This document shows positions 50,562-59,945 of a stretch of DNA of 64,000 bases, piece after piece. Position 1 is the first letter of the stretch, and each line of letters starts with the position of its first letter. The notes below the pieces were generated by a model that saw only the letters and a program-made list of their open reading frames with translations, was not told the DNA's origin and did not search any database. Position numbers and translations under genes: made by a program. The stretch is from Pseudomonas sp. NFACC02. Lineage in GTDB: Bacteria; Pseudomonadota; Gammaproteobacteria; Pseudomonadales; Pseudomonadaceae. The stretch is from the NCBI RefSeq assembly GCF_900110765.1, contig NZ_FOEO01000019.1, positions 23,004 through 87,003 of the forward strand, read 5' to 3'.

Positions 50562-51939
50562 GCCACTTTCGTTCAGCGAACTGGTGCTGCCGCTCGACGC
50601 GCGTCGGGTAGGCGAGGATTGCAGCTTTACCGGCGTCAGCATCGACAGCCGGGCCATCAATCCGGGGCAGTTGTTCGTCGCGCTCACCGGCCCGCGTTTT
50701 GACGGTCACGATTATCTGGATCAGGTCGCCGCGAAAGGTGCGGTGGGGGCGTTGGTCGAGCGCGAGATTCAAGGCAGTTCGTTGCCCCAACTGATCGTGG
50801 GCGACACGCGCAAGGCGCTCGCGCAATTGGGCGCGATGAACCGTAATGCGTTTATAGACAAACCGGTGGCTGCCATCACTGGCTCCAGCGGTAAAACCAC
50901 GGTCAAGGAAATGCTCGCGAGTATTCTGCGTACGCGTGGTCCGGTGCTGGCAACTCGCGGCAACCTGAACAACGAACTGGGTGTTCCGCTGACGCTGCTT
51001 GAACTGTCTCCCGCGTTCGACGCGGCGGTCATTGAACTGGGCGCCTCGCGGATCGGCGAAATCGCCTTCACCGTCAGTCTGACCAAACCTCATGTCGTGG
51101 TACTGACCAACGCCGGGACCGCGCACGTCGGTGAGTTCGGCGGGCCAGAGAAGATCGTCGAAGCCAAAGGCGAAATCATCGAAGGTCTCGATACCCGCGG
51201 CGTTGCGGTGTTGAATCTCGACGACAAGGCCTTCGACATATGGGTGGCCCGCGCGGCCGGTCGCAAGGTGTTGAGTTTTTCCCGTGGCAACGCCCAGGCC
51301 GACTTTTATGCCTCCGATCTGGGCATCGACGCCCGCGGTTGCCCGGCCTTCACGCTGAATGGCCCAAGTGGCTCGGCGCAGGTTCAACTGAATCTGCTCG
51401 GTGCGCACAACGTTGCAAACGCGTTAGCCGCGGCCGCTGCTGCGTACGCGCTGGACGTGTCTCTGCCGGGCATCGTGACCGGCCTCAACGATGTTCAGCC
51501 GGTCAAAGGGCGCACTGTTGCGCAGCTAGCGACCAACGGTATTCGCGTTATCGACGACACCTACAACGCCAACCCGAGTTCCGTGGCGGCAGCCACCGAT
51601 ATTCTCGCTGGCTTCGCAGGCCGTACCGTGCTGGTGCTGGGCGATATCGGCGAATTGGGTGACTGGGCGGAGCAGGGCCACCGTGACGTGGGTGCGTACG
51701 CCGCCGGCAAGGTCGACGCCCTGTATGCCGTTGGTCCCCTGATGGCCCATGCCGTCAAGGCTTTCGGGCAGGATGCGCGCCATTTTGCCAATCAGGCCGA
51801 CCTGATCGAAGCGCTACGCGCCGAGCAAGATAAAAACACAACCCTTTTGATCAAAGGTTCTCGCAGTGCCGCGATGGAAAACGTCGTGGCAGCGCTATGC
51901 GGATCTGAGACTTACCCCTTGAAGGCGGAGAAACATTAA
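50554..51939 (+). CDS. murF: UDP-MurNAc-tripeptide-D-Ala-D-Ala ligase MurF
   Basis: MurF adds the D-Ala-D-Ala dipeptide. The 461-residue protein has the P-loop ITGSSGKTTVKE near residues 107-118 and the ADP-forming ligase domains. The ATG at 50554 has GGGAGG upstream; it lies inside the end of murE, and the stop is shared with the mraY start. Confidence 0.96.
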   Translation: MLKPLSFSELVLPLDARRVGEDCSFTGVSIDSRAINPGQLFVALTGPRFDGHDYLDQVAAKGAVGALVEREIQGSSLPQLIVGDTRKALAQLGAMNRNAFIDKPVAAITGSSGKTTVKEMLASILRTRGPVLATRGNLNNELGVPLTLLELSPAFDAAVIELGASRIGEIAFTVSLTKPHVVVLTNAGTAHVGEFGGPEKIVEAKGEIIEGLDTRGVAVLNLDDKAFDIWVARAAGRKVLSFSRGNAQADFYASDLGIDARGCPAFTLNGPSGSAQVQLNLLGAHNVANALAAAAAAYALDVSLPGIVTGLNDVQPVKGRTVAQLATNGIRVIDDTYNANPSSVAAATDILAGFAGRTVLVLGDIGELGDWAEQGHRDVGAYAAGKVDALYAVGPLMAHAVKAFGQDARHFANQADLIEALRAEQDKNTTLLIKGSRSAAMENVVAALCGSETYPLKAEKH

Positions 51940-53021
51940 TGCTGCTGCTGCTGGCCGAGTATCTGCAACAGTTCTACAAAGGCTTCGCGGTCTTCCAGTA
52001 CCTGACCCTGCGCGGGATCCTTGGCGTGCTCACCGCACTGTCATTGTCGCTCTGCCTCGGTCCCTGGATGATCCGTGCCCTGCAGAACAAGCAGATCGGC
52101 CAATCGGTCCGTAACGACGGCCCTCAATCGCACCTGTCCAAATCCGGCACCCCGACCATGGGCGGCGCACTGATTCTGTCGGCTATCGGCATCAGTACCC
52201 TGCTGTGGGCGGACCTAACCAACCGTTACGTCTGGGTCGTACTCATCGTGACCCTGTTGTTTGGTGGCATCGGCTGGGTGGACGACTACCGCAAGGTGAT
52301 CGAAAAGAACTCGAAGGGCCTGCCAAGCCGCTGGAAGTACTTCTGGCAGTCGGTGTTCGGCCTGGGCGCTGCGATCTTCCTTTATATGACCGCGCAAACG
52401 CCGGTGGAGACCACGCTGCTGATTCCGATGCTCAAGGATTTCAGCATTCCATTGGGCATCGGCTTCGTCGTCCTGACGTACTTCGTGATCGTCGGCTCCA
52501 GCAACGCCGTGAACCTGACCGATGGCCTGGACGGTCTGGCGATCCTGCCGACGGTGATGGTCGGCGGCGCGCTGGGCATTTTCTGCTACCTGTCCGGTAA
52601 CGTGAAATTCGCCGAGTACCTGCTGATTCCCTACGTTCCGGGCGCAGGTGAACTGATTGTGTTCTGCGGCGCGTTAATCGGTGCGGGCCTGGGCTTTCTC
52701 TGGTTCAACACGTATCCGGCCCAGGTCTTCATGGGCGACGTCGGTGCGCTGGCGCTGGGCGCAGCACTGGGCACCATCGCGGTGATCGTTCGTCAGGAAA
52801 TCGTTCTGTTCATAATGGGCGGCGTGTTCGTGATGGAAACCCTGTCAGTCGTCATTCAGGTTGCATCGTTTAAATTGACCGGCCGCCGCGTTTTCCGCAT
52901 GGCACCGATCCATCACCACTTTGAACTCAAAGGCTGGCCCGAGCCTCGCGTGATCGTCCGTTTCTGGATCATCACGGTGATTCTCGTGCTGATCGGCCTT
53001 GCCACGTTGAAACTGAGGTAG
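51939..53021 (+). CDS. mraY: Phospho-MurNAc-pentapeptide translocase MraY
   Basis: MraY transfers phospho-MurNAc-pentapeptide to undecaprenyl phosphate, making lipid I. The 360-residue protein has ten membrane helices and the active-site motifs WVDDYRK, NLTDGLDGLA, MGDVGALALG and HHHFELKGWPE. The one-base overlap with murF indicates coupling. Confidence 0.97.
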   Translation: MLLLLAEYLQQFYKGFAVFQYLTLRGILGVLTALSLSLCLGPWMIRALQNKQIGQSVRNDGPQSHLSKSGTPTMGGALILSAIGISTLLWADLTNRYVWVVLIVTLLFGGIGWVDDYRKVIEKNSKGLPSRWKYFWQSVFGLGAAIFLYMTAQTPVETTLLIPMLKDFSIPLGIGFVVLTYFVIVGSSNAVNLTDGLDGLAILPTVMVGGALGIFCYLSGNVKFAEYLLIPYVPGAGELIVFCGALIGAGLGFLWFNTYPAQVFMGDVGALALGAALGTIAVIVRQEIVLFIMGGVFVMETLSVVIQVASFKLTGRRVFRMAPIHHHFELKGWPEPRVIVRFWIITVILVLIGLATLKLR

Positions 53022-53027
53022 AACAGA

Positions 53028-54374
53028 GTGTCGCTGATCGCTTCTTCTCACTTCCGCATCGTTGTCGGTCTCGGCAAGAGCGGCATGTCCCTGGTTCGCT
53101 TCCTGGCGAATCGGGGCGTGGCGTTTGCGGTAGCGGATACCCGTGAGAACCCACCTGAGCTGGCGACCCTGCGTCGTGACTACCCGCAGGTGGAAGTGCG
53201 TTGTGGCGAGCTGGACGTCGAGTTTCTCTGCCGCGCCGACGAATTATATGTGAGTCCCGGTCTGGCGCTGGCGACACCGGCATTGCAACAGGCCGCCGCG
53301 CGTGGCGTGAAACTGTCGGGCGATATCGAGCTGTTCGCGCGCAATGCCAAGGCACCCATCGTTGCTATCAGCGGCTCCAACGCGAAAAGTACCGTGACCA
53401 CGCTGGTGGGTGAGATGGCCGCAGCGGCCGGTAAGCGTGTGGCCGTTGGCGGAAATCTCGGAACGCCGGCGCTGGACCTGCTCAGTCACGATGTCGAGCT
53501 GTATGTGATGGAGCTGTCGAGTTTCCAGCTGGAAACCACTGATCAACTGGGCGCCGAAGTCGCCACCGTGCTCAATGTCAGCGAAGACCATATGGACCGC
53601 TACAGCGGACTGCCGGCGTACCACCTGGCCAAGCACCGGATTTTCCGTGGTGCGCGTCAGGTGGTGGTCAATCGTCAGGACGCCCTGTCGCGACCATTGA
53701 TCGGCGAAGGGGTGCCTTGCTGGACCTTTGGTCTGAACACACCTGACATCAACGGCTTCGGTCTGCGAGAAGAGAACGGCGAGAAGTACCTGGCGTTCCA
53801 GTTCGACAACCTGATGCCGGTCCGTGAGTTGAAAATCCGTGGCGCCCATAACCAGGCCAACGCGCTGGCTGCATTGGCGCTTGGTCATGCCGTCGGGCTG
53901 CCGTTCGACGCGATGCTGTCCAGCCTGCGTTCGTTCGCTGGCCTGGTGCATCGCTGCCAGTGGGTTCGCGAGCTCAAGGGCGTTAGTTATTACGACGATT
54001 CCAAAGCGACCAACGTCGGTGCTGCGCTGGCAGCCATCGAGGGCTTGGGAACGGACATCAGCGGCAAGCTGGTGTTGATTGCGGGTGGTGATGGCAAGGG
54101 AGCGGATTTTTCTGCGCTCAAAGTCCCGGTCGCCACCCATTGCCGTGCCGTTGTCCTGCTGGGGCGCGACGCTGAACTGCTCGCCGGAACCTTCGGCGAT
54201 TCGGTGCCTTTGATACGCGTCAAAACATTGGAAGAAGCTGTGCAACGTGCCGCCGAATCGGCGCAGCAAGGGGACGCCGTATTGCTGTCGCCAGCCTGCG
54301 CAAGCCTGGATATGTTCAAGAATTTCGAAGAGCGCGGACGCCTGTTCGCCCAGGCCGTGAGGGACTTGTCATGA
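53028..54374 (+). CDS. murD: UDP-MurNAc-L-alanine--D-glutamate ligase MurD
   Basis: MurD adds D-glutamate to UDP-MurNAc-L-Ala. The 448-residue protein has the uridine-binding N-terminal domain (VGLGKSGMSLVRFL) and the central ATPase domain. Its P-loop reads ISGSNAKSTVTTL (about residues 108-120), where the usual form is GTNGKT/S; the invariant lysine is kept. It starts with GTG six bases after mraY and overlaps ftsW by four bases. Confidence 0.95.
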   Translation: MSLIASSHFRIVVGLGKSGMSLVRFLANRGVAFAVADTRENPPELATLRRDYPQVEVRCGELDVEFLCRADELYVSPGLALATPALQQAAARGVKLSGDIELFARNAKAPIVAISGSNAKSTVTTLVGEMAAAAGKRVAVGGNLGTPALDLLSHDVELYVMELSSFQLETTDQLGAEVATVLNVSEDHMDRYSGLPAYHLAKHRIFRGARQVVVNRQDALSRPLIGEGVPCWTFGLNTPDINGFGLREENGEKYLAFQFDNLMPVRELKIRGAHNQANALAALALGHAVGLPFDAMLSSLRSFAGLVHRCQWVRELKGVSYYDDSKATNVGAALAAIEGLGTDISGKLVLIAGGDGKGADFSALKVPVATHCRAVVLLGRDAELLAGTFGDSVPLIRVKTLEEAVQRAAESAQQGDAVLLSPACASLDMFKNFEERGRLFAQAVRDLS

Positions 54375-55588
54375 TTTTTGGTGTGATCAAGCCTTATCCG
54401 TCGCCGATCATCAGCGGTCGTGGTGTGGACGTCGATTTCCCGATGCTCGCTGGCTGCCTGGCGTTGCTCGGTCTTGGCCTTGTGATGATCACGTCCGCGT
54501 CGTCGGAAGTGGCCGCGGTGCAATCTGGCAACGCGCTGTACATGATGACCCGTCACCTGATCTATCTGGTGCTGGGCCTGGGCGCCTGCATCGCGACCAT
54601 GATGGTGCCTGTCGCCACCTGGCAGCGGCTGGGCTGGCTGATGCTGATTGGCGCCTTCGGTCTGCTGGTCATGGTGATCGTGCCCGGGATCGGGCGTGAG
54701 GTGAACGGTTCGATGCGCTGGATCGGCTTCGGCATGTTCAACGTGCAGCCCTCGGAGATCGCAAAAGTCTTCGTGGTGATCTTCCTCGCAGGCTATCTGA
54801 TTCGCCGTCAGCAGGAAGTGCGCGAGAGCTGGATGGGGTTCTTCAAGCCGTTCATCGTGTTGTTGCCCATGGCCGGGCTGCTGCTGATGGAGCCCGACTT
54901 CGGTGCCACTGTCGTGATGATGGGCGCCGCCGCCGCGATGCTGTTCCTCGGTGGCGTCGGCCTGTTCCGTTTTGCCCTCATGGTGGCGCTCGCCGTGGCC
55001 GCCGTGTTCGTGCTGGTTCAGGCGCAGCCTTACCGGATGGCGCGTCTGATCACCTTTACCGACCCGTGGTCCGACCAGTTCGGTTCGGGCTACCAGTTGA
55101 CGCAGGCGCTGATCGCCTTTGGTCGCGGCGAATGGTTCGGTGTCGGTCTGGGCAACAGCGTGCAGAAACAGTTCTATCTGCCGGAGGCGCACACCGACTT
55201 CGTGTTCTCGGTACTGGCCGAAGAACTGGGCGTCGTCGGATCGTTGGCCACGGTGGCGCTGTTCGTCTTCGTGAGTATTCGCGCGATGTACATCGGCATG
55301 TGGGCCGAGCGCGCCAAACAGTTCTTTGCCGCTTACACCGCCTATGGTCTGGCGTTCCTGTGGATCGGTCAGTTCCTGATCAACATTGGCGTGAACGTCG
55401 GTCTACTGCCAACCAAAGGCTTGACCCTGCCGTTCCTCAGTTACGGCGGCAGCTCGCTGATCATTTGCTGCGCCAGTCTGGGGCTGTTGCTGCGCATCGA
55501 GTGGGAATCGCGCAACAACATGGGCAGCGAAGAAGCTGAATTCAGCGAAAGCGATTTTGCCGAGGAGCCCACCCATGGCCGTCGGTAA
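54371..55588 (+). CDS. ftsW: Septal peptidoglycan glycosyltransferase FtsW
   Basis: FtsW is the SEDS-family polymerase that works with FtsI at the septum. The 405-residue protein has ten membrane helices, the catalytic region around GVGLGNSVQKQFYLPEAHTDFVFSV (split, about residues 257-280) with the conserved aspartate, and the LTLPFLSYGGSS motif. It overlaps murD by four bases and murG by 14. Confidence 0.96.
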   Translation: MIFGVIKPYPSPIISGRGVDVDFPMLAGCLALLGLGLVMITSASSEVAAVQSGNALYMMTRHLIYLVLGLGACIATMMVPVATWQRLGWLMLIGAFGLLVMVIVPGIGREVNGSMRWIGFGMFNVQPSEIAKVFVVIFLAGYLIRRQQEVRESWMGFFKPFIVLLPMAGLLLMEPDFGATVVMMGAAAAMLFLGGVGLFRFALMVALAVAAVFVLVQAQPYRMARLITFTDPWSDQFGSGYQLTQALIAFGRGEWFGVGLGNSVQKQFYLPEAHTDFVFSVLAEELGVVGSLATVALFVFVSIRAMYIGMWAERAKQFFAAYTAYGLAFLWIGQFLINIGVNVGLLPTKGLTLPFLSYGGSSLIICCASLGLLLRIEWESRNNMGSEEAEFSESDFAEEPTHGRR

Positions 55589-56648
55589 TGTGCTGATCAT
55601 GGCCGGTGGTACCGGCGGACATGTGTTCCCGGCACTGGCCTGCGCGCGCGAATTCCAGGCGCGTGGTTATACCGTGCACTGGCTGGGTACGCCGCGCGGT
55701 ATCGAGAACGAACTGGTGCCTGCCGCTGGCCTCAAGCTGCATGTGATCAACGCCACCGGGTTGCGTGGCAAGGGCCGTCTGTCCTTGCTCAAGGCGCCGT
55801 TCATGTTGATCAAATCGCTGTTTCAGGCGCGCAAAATCATGCGGGAGCTGAAGCCGGTGTGTGTGGTCGGGTTTGGTGGTTATGTCACAGGCCCTGGCGG
55901 TCTGGCCGCGAAACTGGCGGGCGTGCCGTTGATCATTCATGAGCAGAACGCGGTCGCCGGTACTGCCAACCGTAGCCTGGCGTCGTTTGCCAGCCGTGTG
56001 TGCGAGGCATTTCCTCAGACGTTCGCAGCGTCGGCCAAGCGCCGCACCACCGGTAATCCGGTCCGTGCCGAACTGTTTTTCGAAACCCCGCGTCAGGCGC
56101 TGGCGGGACGCAAGCCGCGTCTGCTGGTACTGGGCGGAAGCCTTGGCGCTGAGCCGCTGAACAAACTGCTGCCGGAAGCGCTCGCGCAAGTGCCTGTGGA
56201 CATACGCCCTGAGGTCTTCCATCAGGCGGGCAAGCATCACGATGAAGTCACCACCGAGCGTTATCGCGCGGCGGGCGTCGAGGCGCAGGTCGCTCCGTTC
56301 ATCAAGGACATGGCCCAAGCCTATGGCTGGGCGGATCTGGTGGTGTGCCGCGCAGGCGCGCTGACCATCAGTGAACTGGCAGCTGCTGGCTTGCCGTCGT
56401 TGCTGGTGCCGTTGCCCCACGCGATCGACGATCACCAGTCGCGCAATGCCGAATATCTGGCTCGTGAAGGCGCCGCCTTCGTGATGCCGCAAGCGACAAC
56501 TGGCGCTGCCGAGATGGCGGCTCGCCTGAAAGAGGTTTTGATGCAACCCGAACAATTGAAACGCATGGCCAATACGGCTCGCCAACTGGCCAAACCGGAT
56601 GCCACCAATACCGTTGTCGACGTCTGCCTGGAGGTGGTCCATGGTTGA
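55575..56648 (+). CDS. murG: UDP-GlcNAc--lipid I N-acetylglucosaminyltransferase MurG
   Basis: MurG adds GlcNAc to lipid I, making lipid II, at the inner face of the membrane. The 357-residue GT-B enzyme has the G-loops MAGGTGGHVFPALA (about 8-21) and GGSLGAEPLN, and the UDP-binding region near 245-290 with ELAAAGLPSLLVPLPHA. The start at 55575 has GAGGAG upstream, inside the end of ftsW. Confidence 0.96.
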   Translation: MAVGNVLIMAGGTGGHVFPALACAREFQARGYTVHWLGTPRGIENELVPAAGLKLHVINATGLRGKGRLSLLKAPFMLIKSLFQARKIMRELKPVCVVGFGGYVTGPGGLAAKLAGVPLIIHEQNAVAGTANRSLASFASRVCEAFPQTFAASAKRRTTGNPVRAELFFETPRQALAGRKPRLLVLGGSLGAEPLNKLLPEALAQVPVDIRPEVFHQAGKHHDEVTTERYRAAGVEAQVAPFIKDMAQAYGWADLVVCRAGALTISELAAAGLPSLLVPLPHAIDDHQSRNAEYLAREGAAFVMPQATTGAAEMAARLKEVLMQPEQLKRMANTARQLAKPDATNTVVDVCLEVVHG

Positions 56649-58101
56649 GAGTCAACGCGCCATGCCTCAGCCGGAGATGCGCCGTATCCGTCGGATCCAC
56701 TTCGTCGGCATCGGCGGTGTGGGCATGTGCGGCATCGCCGAAGTGTTGTTGAACCTGGGCTACAACGTGTCCGGTTCCGACCTGAAGGCATCGCCTGTGA
56801 CCGAGCGTCTCGAATCCTTTGGTGCACAGATTTTCATCGGCCACCGCGCGGAGAACGCGTCAACGGCAGACGTGCTGGTGGTTTCCAGCGCTGTGAACAC
56901 CTCCAACCCGGAAGTTGCGACTGCACTCGAACGTCGGATTCCGGTGGTGCCGCGCGCCGAAATGCTGGCTGAGCTGATGCGCTATCGTCATGGCATCGCG
57001 GTCGCCGGTACGCACGGCAAAACCACCACTACCAGCCTGATCGCATCGGTGTTCGCGGCCGGCGGCCTGGACCCGACGTTTGTGATCGGCGGTCGCTTGA
57101 ACGCCGCCGGCACCAACGCTCAGCTCGGCACCAGCCGTTACCTGATCGCTGAAGCCGATGAAAGCGACGCCAGTTTCCTGCACCTGCAGCCGCTGGTGGC
57201 CGTCGTCACCAACATCGACGCCGATCACATGGCGACCTACGAAGGTGACTTCAACAAACTGAAGAAAACCTTCGTCGAGTTCCTGCACAACCTGCCGTTC
57301 TACGGGTTGGCGGTGGTGTGTACCGATGATCCGGTGGTGCGCGACATTCTGCCGTCGGTCAAGCGTCCGGTCGTGACCTATGGCTTCAACGAAGAGGCTG
57401 ACGTGCGCGCCATCAACGTGCGTCAAGAAGGCATGCGCACGCATTTCACCGTGCTGCGTCGCGAGCACGAACCGCTGGACGTATCGGTGAACATGCCGGG
57501 CAATCACAACGTGCTCAACTCGCTGGCCACGATCGCCATCGCGACCGACGAAGGCATCGCTGACGAGGCCATCGTGCAGGGACTGTCGGGCTTCCAGGGC
57601 GTGGGTCGTCGCTTTCAGGTGTATGGCGAACTTCCGGTCGAAGGTGGCAGCGTCATGCTGGTCGACGACTACGGTCACCATCCGCGCGAAGTCGCTGCGG
57701 TGATCAACGCCGTGCGTGGCGGCTGGCCGGACCGTCGTCTGGTCATGGTCTATCAGCCACACCGTTATAGCCGTACCCGTGATCTGTACGACGATTTCGT
57801 GCAGGTGCTCAACGACGCCAACGTCCTGCTGTTGATGGAAGTCTATCCGGCGGGCGAAGAGCCGATCCCGGGCGCTGACAGCCGTCAGTTGGCGCACAGC
57901 ATCCGTCAGCGAGGACAGCTCGACCCGATCTACATCGAGCGTGGCGTCGAACTGGCTCCGCTGGTCAAGCCGCTGCTGCGTGCCGGCGACATCCTGCTCT
58001 GTCAGGGCGCAGGTGATATCGGCGGTCTCGCGCCGCAGTTGCTCAAGAGCCCGTTGTTCACGGGTGCCATCGTGGCCTCAACCGAAGGTAAGCTGAAATG
58101 A
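56641..58101 (+). CDS. murC: UDP-MurNAc-L-alanine ligase MurC
   Basis: MurC adds L-alanine to UDP-MurNAc, the first peptide step. The 486-residue protein has the N-terminal GIGGVGMCGIAEVL, the P-loop AGTHGKTTTTS near residues 122-132, and the ligase domains through the DDYGHHP motif. The ATG at 56641 overlaps murG by eight bases; the stop overlaps ddlB by four. Confidence 0.97.
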   Translation: MVESQRAMPQPEMRRIRRIHFVGIGGVGMCGIAEVLLNLGYNVSGSDLKASPVTERLESFGAQIFIGHRAENASTADVLVVSSAVNTSNPEVATALERRIPVVPRAEMLAELMRYRHGIAVAGTHGKTTTTSLIASVFAAGGLDPTFVIGGRLNAAGTNAQLGTSRYLIAEADESDASFLHLQPLVAVVTNIDADHMATYEGDFNKLKKTFVEFLHNLPFYGLAVVCTDDPVVRDILPSVKRPVVTYGFNEEADVRAINVRQEGMRTHFTVLRREHEPLDVSVNMPGNHNVLNSLATIAIATDEGIADEAIVQGLSGFQGVGRRFQVYGELPVEGGSVMLVDDYGHHPREVAAVINAVRGGWPDRRLVMVYQPHRYSRTRDLYDDFVQVLNDANVLLLMEVYPAGEEPIPGADSRQLAHSIRQRGQLDPIYIERGVELAPLVKPLLRAGDILLCQGAGDIGGLAPQLLKSPLFTGAIVASTEGKLK

Positions 58102-59057
58102 CAGCCGCCGCGCAAATCTCCCTGCTCTCGACACTGGAGCCGACAAGCTTCGGTCGCGTTGCCGTGCTCTTCGGTGGCAAGAGTGCGGAGCGGGAGGTTT
58201 CCCTGAAATCCGGTCATGCGGTGCTTGAGGCACTGCTGAGCGCGGGCGTCAATGCGTTTGGCATCGACGTGGGCGATGATTTTCTGCAGCGGCTGGTCAG
58301 TGAAAAGATAGATCGCGCATTCATTGTGCTGCATGGCCGTGGCGGCGAAGACGGCACCATGCAGGGTCTGCTGGAGTGCCTGGAAATCCCGTACACCGGC
58401 AGCGGCGTGCTCGCTTCGGCGCTGGCGATGGACAAGCTGCGCACCAAGCAGGTCTGGCAGAGCCTGGGACTTCCGACCCCGCGTCACGCGGTCCTTGGCA
58501 GTGAGTCGGATTGTATTTTGGCGGCGACGGAACTGGGCTTTCCTTTGATCGTCAAACCCGCACATGAAGGTTCCAGTATCGGTATGGCCAAGGTGACCAG
58601 CGTCGACGAATTGATCGCCGCCTGGAATGCCGCCAGTACCTACGATTCGCAAGTGTTGGTCGAACAATGGATTCAAGGTCCGGAGTTCACCGTCGCTTCT
58701 CTGCGCGGGCAAGTATTGCCGCCCATCGGCCTTGGGACTCCCCACAGCTTTTACGATTACGACGCCAAGTACCTGGCTTCCGATACCCAGTACCGGATTC
58801 CATGTGGCCTGAGTGCAACCCAAGAACAGGAACTCAAGGCGCTGACAGCGCGGGCGTGTGAAGCCGTCGGCATTGCCGGCTGGGCACGCACGGACGTGAT
58901 GCAGGATGCCGATGGCAAGTTCTGGCTGCTGGAAGTCAACACCGTGCCCGGCATGACCGATCACAGCCTGGTGCCCATGGCCGCGAAAGCAGCGGGGCTC
59001 GATTTCAAACAGTTGGTGTTGGCGATTCTGGCCGACAGTGTCCAGGTGCGAGGGTAG
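58098..59057 (+). CDS. ddlB: D-alanine--D-alanine ligase DdlB
   Basis: The ATP-grasp enzyme makes the D-Ala-D-Ala dipeptide for MurF. The 319-residue protein has the N-terminal segment VAVLFGGKSAEREVSLKSG, HGRGGEDGTMQGLLE in the middle and the C-terminal EVNTVPGMTDHSLVPMAA. The serine/tyrosine pair of D-Ala-D-Ala types is consistent with no vancomycin-type change. It lies three bases before ftsQ. Confidence 0.96.
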   Translation: MTAAAQISLLSTLEPTSFGRVAVLFGGKSAEREVSLKSGHAVLEALLSAGVNAFGIDVGDDFLQRLVSEKIDRAFIVLHGRGGEDGTMQGLLECLEIPYTGSGVLASALAMDKLRTKQVWQSLGLPTPRHAVLGSESDCILAATELGFPLIVKPAHEGSSIGMAKVTSVDELIAAWNAASTYDSQVLVEQWIQGPEFTVASLRGQVLPPIGLGTPHSFYDYDAKYLASDTQYRIPCGLSATQEQELKALTARACEAVGIAGWARTDVMQDADGKFWLLEVNTVPGMTDHSLVPMAAKAAGLDFKQLVLAILADSVQVRG

Positions 59058-59060
59058 ATC

Positions 59061-59930
59061 ATGCACGGCGCGACGCTACGTCATCAGCAATCTTCTCCGA
59101 GCCGCAAGCCCGTGCCTCGCGGCGCCAGCCGGATGGTGGCCCGTGAACCATTGTCGTCACGCTTGCCCAAGCCGAATTTCGGTTTCCTGCGCAGCCTGAT
59201 GTGGCCGGTGTTGTTGGTAGTGCTCGGGTTCGGCACGTATGAAGCGGCCCAGCGTCTGCTGCCGTACGCCGACCGCCCGATTTCGCGGATCAACGTTCAG
59301 GGCGACCTGAGCTACATCAGCCAGCAGGCGGTGCAGCAGCGTATCGCTCCGTACGTCGCGACGAGCTTCTTCAACGTCGACCTGGCTGGCATGCGCACGG
59401 AGCTGGAGCAGATGCCGTGGATTGCGCACGCCGAAGTTCGCCGCGTATGGCCCGATCAGGTGGTGATTCGCCTGGAAGAACAATTACCGGTTGCGCGTTG
59501 GGGTGACCAGGCGCTGCTGAACAACCAGGGTCAGGCCTTCACGCCGCGTGAACTGGCCAACTACGAACACCTTCCGCAGTTGTTCGGGCCTCAACGGGCT
59601 CAACAGCAGGTGATGCAGCAATACCAGGTTCTGAGTCAGATGTTGCGCCCGCTGGGCTTCTCCATCGCTCGCCTGGAATTGCGTGAGCGAGGCAGCTGGT
59701 TTCTGACCACCGGCGCAGGCAGTGCGGGCCCCGGCCTGGAGCTGTTGCTGGGACGAGGCAATCTGGTTGAGAAGATGCGCCGCTTTATCGCCATCTACGA
59801 AAAAACGCTGAAAGAACAGATCACGAACATTGCGCGAGTCGACCTGCGTTACAACAACGGCCTTGCCGTCGGTTGGCGTGAGCAGGCGCCAGCGCCAACG
59901 ACGGACAAACCCGCCGTCGCGAAGAATTGA
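59061..59930 (+). CDS. ftsQ: Cell division protein FtsQ
   Basis: FtsQ is the bitopic divisome protein that, with FtsL and FtsB, activates FtsWI. The 289-residue protein has a basic cytosolic N-terminus, one membrane helix (about residues 45-62), a POTRA domain (about 73-141) and a beta domain ending near 270. The ATG follows ddlB by three bases; ftsA starts 15 bases after the stop. Confidence 0.95.
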   Translation: MHGATLRHQQSSPSRKPVPRGASRMVAREPLSSRLPKPNFGFLRSLMWPVLLVVLGFGTYEAAQRLLPYADRPISRINVQGDLSYISQQAVQQRIAPYVATSFFNVDLAGMRTELEQMPWIAHAEVRRVWPDQVVIRLEEQLPVARWGDQALLNNQGQAFTPRELANYEHLPQLFGPQRAQQQVMQQYQVLSQMLRPLGFSIARLELRERGSWFLTTGAGSAGPGLELLLGRGNLVEKMRRFIAIYEKTLKEQITNIARVDLRYNNGLAVGWREQAPAPTTDKPAVAKN

Positions 59931-59945
59931 TAAGAGGCAGGACCC

